A program made the translations under genes and the position numbers. From positions 1-54,569 of the forward strand of contig JAOARD010000030.1 in assembly GCA_025210735.1 (NCBI GenBank): a DNA stretch of 54,569 nt, in the 5' to 3' direction. Every line of letters begins with the position of its first letter. Positions within the stretch are counted from its first letter, which is position 1. This DNA is from Bacteroidales bacterium. GTDB taxonomy: Bacteria > Bacteroidota > Bacteroidia > Bacteroidales > UBA6680. Of the stretch, positions 17,350 to 25,355 are shown piece after piece. The notes below the pieces were generated by a model. That model did not search any database, had not been told where the DNA came from, and saw only the letters and a list, made by a program, of their open reading frames with translations.

Positions 17350-18396
17350 ATGGTTAACACACCAATAAAAAAATTTCTGCTACGTTTTACTGTCATCTAT
17401 GCAATACACCTTATGATTAAAGGATTCGACCTTAGCTTTGGCGGATTCTTTGATTTTACATACAGAGGTATTATATACTCAATATGTTTCATATCATTCT
17501 GGATTATTGTCTGGTACATTGCGGAATTCATATTTAATAAACTAAAAAATAAGAATCAGGTTATTGCACTCATAATAAATATGATTGTTGGATATACAGC
17601 TTCTTTAACTATCAATAGTACATACCGATGGGCAGACACAAATTTATATAATATGGCTTATTACTGGAAAGATATAAATTTTTATAATCCGGAGCTAACT
17701 ACAAGTCTGTTACTAATATATATGATTATATATGGTGTACATATATATCTGGAAAAAAGTATTGCTATAAAGGAACATATCATAAAGACAGAAAAACTGG
17801 AAAAAGAGAATGTCATTGCGCAATATATGTCGTTAAAGGCACAGATAGAACCTCACTTTCTGTTCAACAGTCTTAGCGTATTGTCAGGTATTGTTCATAC
17901 AAATCCTGATCTGGCTTCAGATTTCATTATAAAACTATCTAAAACACTACGTTATATTATAGAGCAAAATGAGAATAAACTGGTTCCGCTTAAGGAAGAA
18001 CTTACAATTGTTAATGACTACTTTTTTCTGTTAAAAACCAGATTCAACTCTGCTATTGTTCTTGAAAACAATATAAACAAAGATATCATTAAAAACAGTT
18101 ACATTCCTCCGGCAACACTACAAATGCTAATTGAGAACGCTGTGCAACACAACAAACTATCCGAGAAATATCCGTTGGTAGTGAGTTTTAGTAACAACAG
18201 TAATTATATTATTATTGAGAATCGTATACAACGCAAAGATAACCAAAGTACCTCTACAGGAAAGGGGTTATTAAATATTAGAAAACGATACGATCTTATT
18301 ACAATGCGTGAGGTAACCATAACTGAGTATGACAACATGTTTACTGTAAAGATTCCAATACTAAGAAAAAGCGACTATGAACGTATTAATAATTGA
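17350..18396 (+). CDS. LytS-type sensor histidine kinase
   Basis: About four membrane helices in the first 135 residues are followed by a His_kinase domain (PF06580) with IEPHFLFNSLSVLSGIV, which carries the phospho-accepting His (about residue 173). A dimerisation stretch (SKTLRYIIEQ) and an ATPase N box (MLIENAVQHN, about 258) follow. No extracytoplasmic sensor domain is visible, so the membrane part is likely the sensor. It overlaps the response-regulator gene by 20 bases. The cognate signal may relate to the START/SDR cluster just upstream, but that is inference. Confidence 0.93.
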   Translation: MVNTPIKKFLLRFTVIYAIHLMIKGFDLSFGGFFDFTYRGIIYSICFISFWIIVWYIAEFIFNKLKNKNQVIALIINMIVGYTASLTINSTYRWADTNLYNMAYYWKDINFYNPELTTSLLLIYMIIYGVHIYLEKSIAIKEHIIKTEKLEKENVIAQYMSLKAQIEPHFLFNSLSVLSGIVHTNPDLASDFIIKLSKTLRYIIEQNENKLVPLKEELTIVNDYFFLLKTRFNSAIVLENNINKDIIKNSYIPPATLQMLIENAVQHNKLSEKYPLVVSFSNNSNYIIIENRIQRKDNQSTSTGKGLLNIRKRYDLITMREVTITEYDNMFTVKIPILRKSDYERINN

Positions 18397-19129
18397 AGAC
18401 GAACACCATACAGCAAACAGATTAAAACAGCTAATTACTGAGTTGGATAGTACAACTAATATTATAACCATACTATCATCTGTTGAGAGTGCTATAGAGT
18501 GGTTTAAAAACAACACGCACCCTGACCTGATATTTCAGGATATAGCTCTTAGCGATGGTAACTGCTTTGAGATTTACGAAGAAGTTGACGTAAAAAGTCC
18601 GATAATATTCACTACTGCTTACAGCGAATATGCTCTTAAATCGTTCAAGTTTAACAGCATAGACTACATAGTAAAACCGTACGACAAAGATGATATAAAT
18701 AGAGTTTTGAATAAATTCAGACAATTTAGTAATATGTTTACTCAGCCAAACAGTGACATTATTAAAGATATTCTGAAACAGACAAAGAAGACCGTAAAAA
18801 AGAGATTTCTGGTAAGAACAGGTGATAAATACCGAACAATAAAAACAACAGATGTTGCATACCTGATGTATGACGAAGGTGTTGTATTTGCAATAACGCA
18901 AGAGGCTAAACATCCTGTAGATAGTACTATTACCGAACTTGACATGCAGCTTGACGGAGATATATTTTTTAGAATAAACCGTAAATATATTGTAAACATA
19001 AACAGTATAACCAAAATCAGCAGTTGGTTTAACAGTCGCCTTAAACTTGAACTTACCCCACCAGCAAACGAAGATATTGTTGTAAGCCGCGAACGTGTAA
19101 AAGAATTTAAAGAGTGGTTAGATTATTAA
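18377..19129 (+). CDS. LytTR-family response regulator
   Basis: Receiver domain residues 1-120: acidic pocket IIEDE near the start, phospho-acceptor Asp about 55 in LIFQDIALSDG, TTAYSEYA, and Lys in YIVKPYDKDD. The C-terminal LytTR DNA-binding domain (about 145-250) has RFLVRTGDKYRTIKTTDVAYL, FFRINRKYIVNINSI and VSRERVKEFKEWL. With the overlapping kinase it forms a complete two-component system. Confidence 0.95.
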   Translation: MNVLIIEDEHHTANRLKQLITELDSTTNIITILSSVESAIEWFKNNTHPDLIFQDIALSDGNCFEIYEEVDVKSPIIFTTAYSEYALKSFKFNSIDYIVKPYDKDDINRVLNKFRQFSNMFTQPNSDIIKDILKQTKKTVKKRFLVRTGDKYRTIKTTDVAYLMYDEGVVFAITQEAKHPVDSTITELDMQLDGDIFFRINRKYIVNINSITKISSWFNSRLKLELTPPANEDIVVSRERVKEFKEWLDY

Positions 19130-19234
19130 ATATTCCTAATCAGGTATATTAAACAACAGAGCAGTAACATTCTGCCATTAATCAAACATACTATTATACA
19201 TAAATCAACCATTTTATAATTCATCATTATATAA

Positions 19235-19242
19235 TACCTTTG
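19235..19242 (+). promoter_or_regulatory. -7 box just before the 19254 gene
   Basis: TACCTTTG is a full consensus match, ending 11 bases before the ATG. It would give a nearly leaderless transcript; the -33 region is weak. Confidence 0.4.
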
Positions 19243-19253
19243 TATATATAGTT

Positions 19254-20093
19254 ATGAATATACTCAAAACACCATATCAGTTCCGCAAAGAGAAGAAACG
19301 ATGTATACGTATATCTGTTCTTTTTGGTCTGTTTATATTTGCCTTCTTAACAATATTCCAGCCTCTGAATCTGAATATACTACCATTCAGCAAGATAGTT
19401 ATTGTAGCCTCAGGACTGGGTTTGGTAACATCTGGTGTTCTGTTAATATTCTATTTTGTGATTGAACCTTCTGTAACTCCAAAAAAATGGAATCTTGGCC
19501 GAGAAATCATCTGGGCCGCAACTATTGCCGCTACAATTGGCGTTGTAAATTATGTATATATACTTACCATATTCAATATGGCATTTAGTCTATATATACT
19601 TTCTCTATATATACTTATTGCTATTGTAATTGGAAGCATACCTGTTACTATACAGATTATTATGGAGTATAACAAGTATCTTAGAGACCGATTAATTGAT
19701 AGTAATACAGAGATAGAATCTACAGAACAGTTAAAGACTACAGTTACTATTAATGCAGAGAATCCAAAACATAACTTTATATGCCCTGCCGATAAGATAC
19801 TTAGTATTGCCTCATCTGATAACTATATCAAGATAGTATATACAAATGACAACACTATTAAATCAGAGATGATAAGGGCAACACTTAAGAGTGCAGAAGA
19901 TGACCTGAAAGATACGCCGCAATTCATCAGATGCCACAAAGGTTATATTGTAAATATAAACAATGTAGAGTCGTACAGAGGTAACTCGCAGAATCTGAAG
20001 TTGAGAGTAAAACAAAGTAACGAAGAGATTCCTGTATCCAGAAAAAATGGCGGCTCTATACTACAACTTGTACAAAATAGTTGTGCAAAATAG
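19254..20093 (+). CDS. Membrane-anchored LytTR DNA-binding protein
   Basis: Four membrane helices (about residues 18-38, 48-68, 82-105 and 112-135) are joined to a C-terminal LytTR domain (about 170-275: IASSDNYIKIVY, QFIRCHKGYIVNINNVESY, EEIPVSRKN). There is no receiver domain, so the membrane part probably senses and the LytTR part binds DNA directly, a form common in Bacteroidota. It lies 124 bases after the LytTR response regulator and probably has its own promoter. Confidence 0.88.
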   Translation: MNILKTPYQFRKEKKRCIRISVLFGLFIFAFLTIFQPLNLNILPFSKIVIVASGLGLVTSGVLLIFYFVIEPSVTPKKWNLGREIIWAATIAATIGVVNYVYILTIFNMAFSLYILSLYILIAIVIGSIPVTIQIIMEYNKYLRDRLIDSNTEIESTEQLKTTVTINAENPKHNFICPADKILSIASSDNYIKIVYTNDNTIKSEMIRATLKSAEDDLKDTPQFIRCHKGYIVNINNVESYRGNSQNLKLRVKQSNEEIPVSRKNGGSILQLVQNSCAK

Positions 20094-20098
20094 TTTTG

Positions 20099-20142
20099 TA
20101 AAGAGATGCTAATCCTTATAGGATTTAACACATTCTCTTTGC
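20099..20142 (+). terminator. Inverted repeat after the 19254 gene
   Basis: The outer stem aaagaga / tctcttt and inner stem aatcc / ggatt begin six bases after the stop. There is no T run. The rest of 20143-20392 shows no gene. Confidence 0.5.
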
Positions 20143-20392
20143 AAGCACCTACCCTTCATTCAAAAATCAGTGCACAGCCTCCGGCTTTGTTATTAAATGC
20201 AACCATCATCATTACATATAAGAGTCTCTTGTTTTCATATAAACATCATCATATCTACTCTATAATTTGATAAATACCATTTCAAATATTAAATAGAGTT
20301 ACCGTTTATTAAACCATACATCCCTAAACATAACTATTCATCCCTCTCAACTCAACCACTCATCACTAAACACTGATATACAACCCATTATT

Positions 20393-20423
20393 TTGTTTCG
20401 GATATAACCATAAAATAGTTTTG
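20393..20423 (+). promoter_or_regulatory. Promoter of the 20452 redox operon
   Basis: TTG at 20393-20395, 20 bases, then TAGTTTTG at 20416-20423: full -7 consensus, with a leader of about 23 bases. Confidence 0.75.
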
Positions 20424-20451
20424 TATCAAATTCAAAACATCATATTACAAC

Positions 20452-21069
20452 ATGACAGAATCGTTTATATTAGGTTTAACAACAGGATCTGCATGCCTGA
20501 CAACATGCGGAATGACATTGGTTCCTTACTTTGTTTCTGGTAATACGGGTACTAAAAGAGTATCGTTAGGATTAGGTTTGTTTCTGCTATCCCGATTAAT
20601 CATATATATAAGCATAGGAATCTTAACATGGTATCTTGGGCAGGCTCTGTTCAGTAATACAACATACCAACCATTAATACTTGGTACATTCTATATAATA
20701 TTCTCAGCAATGCTAATTACATATGCTATAGGCAAAGGCAAAAAGCAGAGATGTCCGCTAAAAGAGACAACAGGCATTGAGAAAAGATACCTTATTCCTG
20801 TATCGCTTGGTGTAATTAGTAGTCTGAGTTTCTGTCCGGCAATGTTAATTGCTGTTACAAGTTCTGTTGCACAAACCAGTGTAACTACAAGTATTCTTGT
20901 ATTTGTAATGTTCTTTATTGGCACATCAGTATGGTTTATACCATTACCTCTGCTAAGCATGGTAAAAGATAAACAGGTGGTAAAAACAGTAGCAATGTTT
21001 GCCACAGCAATTGCCGGAGCAATATATCTGTTCAGAGGGGTTACAACAATAATAAAAACAATATTATAA
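20452..21069 (+). CDS. CcdA/TauE-like six-helix membrane protein with paired cysteines
   Basis: 205 residues contain about six membrane helices with the pattern of the DsbD_2/UreH/TauE-type transporters. Two cysteine sites stand out: CLTTCG near the N-terminus (about residues 15-19) and SFCPAM at the start of the second half (about 124). This is the position of the redox pair in CcdA-type proteins that pass electrons across the membrane. The CPLKE cysteine lies in the loop between halves. The stop overlaps the ATG of the polyferredoxin gene (TAATG), so they are translationally coupled. I infer thiol or electron transfer rather than sulfite export. Confidence 0.82.
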   Translation: MTESFILGLTTGSACLTTCGMTLVPYFVSGNTGTKRVSLGLGLFLLSRLIIYISIGILTWYLGQALFSNTTYQPLILGTFYIIFSAMLITYAIGKGKKQRCPLKETTGIEKRYLIPVSLGVISSLSFCPAMLIAVTSSVAQTSVTTSILVFVMFFIGTSVWFIPLPLLSMVKDKQVVKTVAMFATAIAGAIYLFRGVTTIIKTIL

Positions 21070-22223
21070 TGGATAATATATTACATGCCTACAAAGCAAA
21101 AGGTAAGATAGGACGTTCCTTATTATACTCCTTACCAATGTTACTCATTACATTTATACTTATGAGTGGTGGCGATTTAAGCTCTAAAAGCGGTACTGAT
21201 TTATTAGCATTTACAATAACACATATTTTCCTGAACGTATGTTTCTTCCAGATGCACTACAAAGGTAAAACAGACAGATACAGATCTGTTGTCTTCATTG
21301 TATTTGCACTATTCTTGTCGTTTACATTTATAACAAATATGTTTGAGTACAGAGGTGCCATGACCTTTAGTCAGGCCGATCTTGTTGAGTGTAACGTTCC
21401 TTTTTGCCATCTGGTAATACCTATGATGATTGTTCCGGCAGCACTAACAGAATCTATAATATTTCCCGGATCTATATTAGATGGGTTTGCAAACATATCA
21501 ACAATGCTTGTTTTGTGGGGTGTTGCAACTATTGTAATGGGTCGTGGTTTTTGTAGTTGGGGTTGCTTTTATGGAGGATGGGACGAAGGTTTTTCCCGTA
21601 TCAGACGCAAACCTTTTCTTACAAATATAAATACAATATGGCGATGGATGCCATTTGCAGTATTGTTTACTGTTATTGCGACTGCATCGTTAACATTGGT
21701 TCCAACATATTGCGACTGGATATGCCCGTTTAAAGCAGTTACTGAATTTGAGGCTGTAACATCGGCTGAGTCTGTTGTAAAAGCCATAATATTTTTCTTG
21801 TTGTTCGCTTTGCTTGTTATTGTATTACCACTGTTATCTAAAAAACGAGCACAATGCACATCACTCTGTCCTCTTGGAGCTTTAAACTCCTTATCAAATA
21901 AGATTAGTGCTTTTACAGTAAAGATAGATAAGAGTAAATGTAACATGTGTATGAGGTGTGTGAATCAGTGTAAACTATTTGCTATTACTGCCGATGATTT
22001 AAAAAGAGGCAGAGCATCAGTACTGTGTAGCAAATGCGGACAGTGTATTGATAGTTGCAAACAAGGTGCTATACAATATTCAATCAGAGGATTTGAGGCA
22101 GGAAAGCTAATTGGCTTTTCCAGAAACCTGTTCATATTTATATCATTCCTGTTTATGGCAATATTCTCGTCAGGATCAATACAAAACGGACTAGAAAAAA
22201 TCATCAATCTCTTTATAAACTAA
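21069..22223 (+). CDS. NapH/RdxA-like membrane polyferredoxin (4Fe-4S)
   Basis: About six membrane segments carry two cysteine half-motifs typical of NapH/NosR/CcoG proteins: FCSWGCFYGGW (about residue 160) and CDWICPFKAV (about 217), plus CTSLCPLGAL (about 262). Two classical ferredoxin clusters follow, CNMCMRCVNQC (about 294) and CSKCGQCIDSCK (about 320). Such proteins move electrons from quinol or flavin to periplasmic acceptors. With the CcdA-like gene and two small membrane-anchored proteins it forms a four-gene operon. The terminal acceptor is not encoded here. Confidence 0.9.
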   Translation: MDNILHAYKAKGKIGRSLLYSLPMLLITFILMSGGDLSSKSGTDLLAFTITHIFLNVCFFQMHYKGKTDRYRSVVFIVFALFLSFTFITNMFEYRGAMTFSQADLVECNVPFCHLVIPMMIVPAALTESIIFPGSILDGFANISTMLVLWGVATIVMGRGFCSWGCFYGGWDEGFSRIRRKPFLTNINTIWRWMPFAVLFTVIATASLTLVPTYCDWICPFKAVTEFEAVTSAESVVKAIIFFLLFALLVIVLPLLSKKRAQCTSLCPLGALNSLSNKISAFTVKIDKSKCNMCMRCVNQCKLFAITADDLKRGRASVLCSKCGQCIDSCKQGAIQYSIRGFEAGKLIGFSRNLFIFISFLFMAIFSSGSIQNGLEKIINLFIN

Positions 22224-22228
22224 AACAT

Positions 22229-22486
22229 ATGCAAAACATCTATTATACAATCCTAAAGATCTCTGTTATTGGAGTATCAATTATAACCCTTTCCGGATTT
22301 AATTACAGATCTAAGGAAACAGATACATCAAAAAAGCAGGTGCAGAATACAGTTAAAACACCAGTTCCACCTACATTATGCACCGTACCGGATAAAAGAG
22401 ATATAAAGTCACAAATAAATTATAATAACAGAACAGATAATAAACGTGCAGTATTCATTACAATGTGGGGCGATATAAGCTCTTAA
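22229..22486 (+). CDS. Small membrane-anchored or secreted protein (85 aa)
   Basis: An N-terminal hydrophobic segment (ILKISVIGVSIITLSGF) is followed by about 60 polar residues with one Cys (PPTLCTVPDKRD) and an aromatic end (VFITMWGDISS). I do not recognise a family. It starts five bases after the polyferredoxin stop and is therefore part of its operon, with the soluble part probably outside the cytoplasm. Confidence 0.7.
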   Translation: MQNIYYTILKISVIGVSIITLSGFNYRSKETDTSKKQVQNTVKTPVPPTLCTVPDKRDIKSQINYNNRTDNKRAVFITMWGDISS

Positions 22487-22512
22487 ATGTGAAACTATAA
22501 ACCTTGTTAATT

Positions 22513-22965
22513 ATGAGATATATAAAATATACTTTAGGTATTATATGGGCAACTCTTGCTCTTATACTTATTCTGGCACTATTCCCCGGGCTAAGAACTA
22601 TGTCTGAAGGTTTGTCAAAAGCTCCATTTATGAAGATACATCCCAGATACACAGGCGGAGAGATAACCGACTCAGTAAAAAAGAGTGATCACACACTATA
22701 TATACACCGTCCTGTTTTTAACGGTCTTGTAAAAGAGCGTATGCTTGGTTTTATACAGATTGACTGGCACGGTAATATACCAGACAAGATAAACGATACA
22801 ATAGATTATAATTTTGATACAATCCCCGACTTTATTATAAATATAGATACCCGAAATAATATAACAGAGCTAAAAAAGATATCTGCTTATGTTTATGACT
22901 GTGGTGTATCTACCCCAACCTCATTTGGGTGGGTTATAAGGGTAAATGTTGCCAATATAAAATAA
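22513..22965 (+). CDS. Single-span membrane protein, hypothetical (150 aa)
   Basis: I choose the ATG at 22513 (MRYIKYTLGIIWATLAL); a TTG three codons earlier is possible. One N-terminal membrane helix precedes a 120-residue outer domain with strands (HTLYIHRPVFNGLVKERMLGF, DTIPDFIINIDTRNN, FGWVIRVNVANIK) and one Cys. The family is not recognised. It is last in the redox operon and is followed at once by a terminator. Confidence 0.72.
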   Translation: MRYIKYTLGIIWATLALILILALFPGLRTMSEGLSKAPFMKIHPRYTGGEITDSVKKSDHTLYIHRPVFNGLVKERMLGFIQIDWHGNIPDKINDTIDYNFDTIPDFIINIDTRNNITELKKISAYVYDCGVSTPTSFGWVIRVNVANIK

Positions 22966-22995
22966 CAGAGAGATTCTTTACAAACCTCTCTGTTA
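22963..22995. terminator. Bidirectional terminator between the redox operon and mscL
   Basis: A perfect 10-bp stem, taacagagag / ctctctgtta, starts at the stop codon of the 22513 gene and lies 18 bases from the convergent mscL stop. Confidence 0.7.
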
Positions 22996-23012
22996 CATAT
23001 AAATATCTGATT

Positions 23013-23447
23013 TTATTTATCTTTCTGTTTCTCTTTAAGCAGATCTCTAATCTCTGAAAGCAACTCAATATCTTTTGGTGTGGTTACTGTTTTATCTTTA
23101 GCATCATCTGCTTTACGCTTATACCTGTTTAGCAGTTTTACAACAAAAAAGGCAACCCATGCTATTATAAAGAAATCTACCAACAACTGTATAAACTCAC
23201 CATAATTAACTGACACCAAGTCCTGAATTACCTTTCCGGTCTCAGCATCTTTAACCTCTTCATATATTACAAAGCTAAGTTCACTAATATCCATATTACC
23301 TGTAATAGGCGACATTAATGGCATAATAACATCATTTACCAACGACGATACAACGGAATTAAACCCTTTAGCAATAATTAAACCTATTGCCATATCAATC
23401 ATATTTCCTTTAACTGCAAACTCCTTAAACTCTTTTAATATCTTCAT
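23013..23447 (-). CDS. mscL: Large-conductance mechanosensitive channel MscL
   Basis: The start at 23447 gives MKILKEFKEFAVKGNMIDMA, the normal MscL N-terminus. The first membrane helix holds IDMAIGLIIAKGFNSVVSSLVNDVIMPL, the second GEFIQLLVDFFIIAWVAFFVVK, and a C-terminal helix bundle ends EIRDLLKEKQKDK. The channel opens under membrane tension and releases solutes on osmotic downshock. An open frame extends upstream to 23486, but the promoter at 23475-23503 lies inside it, which supports the shorter form of 144 residues. Confidence 0.96.
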   Translation of the reverse strand: MKILKEFKEFAVKGNMIDMAIGLIIAKGFNSVVSSLVNDVIMPLMSPITGNMDISELSFVIYEEVKDAETGKVIQDLVSVNYGEFIQLLVDFFIIAWVAFFVVKLLNRYKRKADDAKDKTVTTPKDIELLSEIRDLLKEKQKDK

Positions 23448-23474
23448 AAACAAACAATGCTTTATTAACTTTTG

Positions 23475-23503
23475 CAAATATAGCAAAGTTTCACTTATAA
23501 CAA
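23475..23503 (-). promoter_or_regulatory. Promoter of mscL
   Basis: On the minus strand TTG (23501-23503), 18 bases, TATATTTG (23475-23482). It is a full -7 consensus match, about 27 bases before the chosen start codon. Confidence 0.75.
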
Positions 23504-23533
23504 TATCAGATTAAAAGTTGGTTTACAACTCCA

Positions 23534-24058
23534 TCATGCTCCAATAACTATATCAACACCTCTTCCTTTACCTGCTTCCAGAACATTCACTTTAGTATTA
23601 TCAATATTCAGAATACCAGAAATATCATCAACCGCTACACTACCATATATAAGCGAGTTATAACCAATATGCATTTTGCTGTTTAGCACACCATAATTAA
23701 TAACAGAAGTATCAGACACACCTGAGTGTATGGTTATATCTGGTTTAGAACTTACAACAGTAACATTCTCGCCATATACCCTACTCAAATAGTTAATTAT
23801 AGCCTGCTTTTTTGATGGACTCAATGACGTATCATAATTCCTGAACATAACCCTTAAGCTGGTATCAGGACTACTGCTCCCGGATATAAACTGTTTTGTA
23901 CCAATCTTTTTCTGTATATCCTTACCCAGTCTGTTTATCCTTTTAGATACAGCTCTGTTATCCTTAAAAGCAACTCCCTGTTTGCCTGACTTTACTTTTT
24001 CTTTTCTGCTTAAAGGTGCTTTGCTTACAGATTCCGGTTTATCTACCTTCTCAAACAT
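23534..24058 (-). CDS. Hypothetical protein with MFEK...FkDNR leader (174 aa)
   Basis: No catalytic domain was recognised. The first about 50 residues are basic and low-complexity and contain GVAFKDNR. This resembles the MFEK/MYEK...GFxDNRP leader seen on Bacteroidota proteins linked to DUF4157 and contractile-injection cargo; the likeness is short and I give it as inference. The C-terminal 110 residues look like one beta-rich domain (DTSLRVMFRNYD, VTVVSSKPDITIHSG, GVLNSKMHIGYNSLIYGSVA, VDIVIGA). There is no signal peptide or membrane helix. It stands alone between mscL and the oxidoreductase gene. Confidence 0.7.
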   Translation of the reverse strand: MFEKVDKPESVSKAPLSRKEKVKSGKQGVAFKDNRAVSKRINRLGKDIQKKIGTKQFISGSSSPDTSLRVMFRNYDTSLSPSKKQAIINYLSRVYGENVTVVSSKPDITIHSGVSDTSVINYGVLNSKMHIGYNSLIYGSVAVDDISGILNIDNTKVNVLEAGKGRGVDIVIGA

Positions 24059-24158
24059 AACATGCTAATTATTATTACAATTGTAAATACGTATATTAAT
24101 GCAACATGTTATATTGTATCATGATTATTAATCATATAAAGATATAACACAATAAACA

Positions 24159-24192
24159 GGACAAGACCAAATTAATCACACAGGTCTTGTCC
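24159..24192 (-). terminator. Hairpin after the MDR oxidoreductase gene
   Basis: A perfect 10-bp stem, ggacaagacc / ggtcttgtcc, lies 59 bases after the gene's stop on the minus strand; its loop is 14 bases. Confidence 0.65.
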
Positions 24193-24250
24193 ATTATCAG
24201 TTATAGCTTAACAACTGATTATCTGATATAATAATAGTTAGATTAACAAA

Positions 24251-25243
24251 CTATTTTATTTCAACTACCACCTTACCAATTTTTGCACCTGATTCAATAA
24301 ACCTTAACGCATCTTTTATATTATCAATTCCAGATTTAACTGTAATATTTGGTACCAATGTACCATCATTAAATCCTGTTTTAAGATCATAATAGGCTCT
24401 TGCCCACCTATCTTTATCATTAAGTATCTCTGTAATTGTATATCCGCGTACAGTAAGACTTTTCTCAAAAGCAGCATACATAGGAAATGGTGTTGGTTCA
24501 GGCGACAACATTCCATATATAACTATTGTACCTCTAATCGATGCAGATTTAGCAAGAGTCTCTATTCCCTGTCCTGCAATACAGTCAAATATCACCTTTA
24601 CTCCCTTGCCCCCAGTAATATGTTTTATTCTACGATCTGTTTTCTCCTCAGATGTAATAATAACATGCTCAGCTCCGGCTCTGAATAATTCATTGCGAAA
24701 TTCTGCATTGCGCAAAGTAACTATTGGAATAGCTCCTACTCTACGGGCAATCTGAATAGCTGCCATTCCCGGTCCACCTGTTGCTGCCGTAATCAATACA
24801 TAATCACCACTCTTAATATTACCAATATCAATTAATCCACCCCATGCTGTTGTATAGGCAATCCATATTGCAGCAGATTCAGCAAAACTCAAATTTTCAG
24901 GTGATGCTACAATTGCATATTCAGGTACTACTGCATAATCTGCCCAAACACCATACTTACTCATACTTATCATTGGTAGTGTTCCAACCTTGTCTCCTAC
25001 CTTCCAATTCTTAACTCCTTCACCTAAGGCTGTAATAATACCAGATGCCTCGTAACCAATTTTTGAGGGAAACTCTGGTTGCTGTATATAGTATCCCTGT
25101 CTAAACATTATCTCTGAACGATTAAGTCCAACAGCACGGATATCAATAAGAACCTCTCCTCTATCAGGTTTTGCAATAGGCTCATCAACTATACTCAGAA
25201 CATCTTCGTTACCTATCTCACTGAATTTAATAACTTTTCCCAT
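24251..25243 (-). CDS. Zinc-independent MDR oxidoreductase (quinone-oxidoreductase-like)
   Basis: 330 residues of the medium-chain dehydrogenase/reductase family. The N-terminal GroES-like domain has VGLNRSEIMFRQG, KIGYEASGIITALGEGVKNWKVGDKV; the nucleotide-binding domain has YVLITAATGGPGMAAIQIARRVG (about residue 150) and VIFDCIAGQG. The catalytic and structural zinc ligands of alcohol dehydrogenases are missing, as in QOR-type NADPH reductases. An AraC-type regulator gene lies just upstream on the same strand. Confidence 0.9.
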   Translation of the reverse strand: MGKVIKFSEIGNEDVLSIVDEPIAKPDRGEVLIDIRAVGLNRSEIMFRQGYYIQQPEFPSKIGYEASGIITALGEGVKNWKVGDKVGTLPMISMSKYGVWADYAVVPEYAIVASPENLSFAESAAIWIAYTTAWGGLIDIGNIKSGDYVLITAATGGPGMAAIQIARRVGAIPIVTLRNAEFRNELFRAGAEHVIITSEEKTDRRIKHITGGKGVKVIFDCIAGQGIETLAKSASIRGTIVIYGMLSPEPTPFPMYAAFEKSLTVRGYTITEILNDKDRWARAYYDLKTGFNDGTLVPNITVKSGIDNIKDALRFIESGAKIGKVVVEIK

Positions 25244-25274
25244 TACAATAAACTTTTACAATTAATATCTGATA

Positions 25275-25282
25275 CAAAGATA
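25275..25282 (-). promoter_or_regulatory. Putative -7 box of the MDR oxidoreductase gene
   Basis: It reads TATCTTTG on the minus strand, a full consensus match 31 bases before the start codon. The -33 element is weak, as expected for a promoter that needs an activator such as the neighbouring AraC protein. Confidence 0.5.
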
Positions 25283-25355
25283 GATCCATAAAAACATTCA
25301 TAACAGGTGTTTTTTGATGTAAAAATGGTAATATATTATGCAATACAAATATCAA

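Noticed and set aside
20452..21069. Sulfite exporter as the function of the TauE-like gene
   Set aside because: The paired cysteines and the coupling to a polyferredoxin gene speak for a CcdA-type redox carrier; family names alone do not settle it.
23448..23486. N-terminal extension of MscL
   Set aside because: A full consensus promoter lies inside it and the shorter form has the standard MscL N-terminus.
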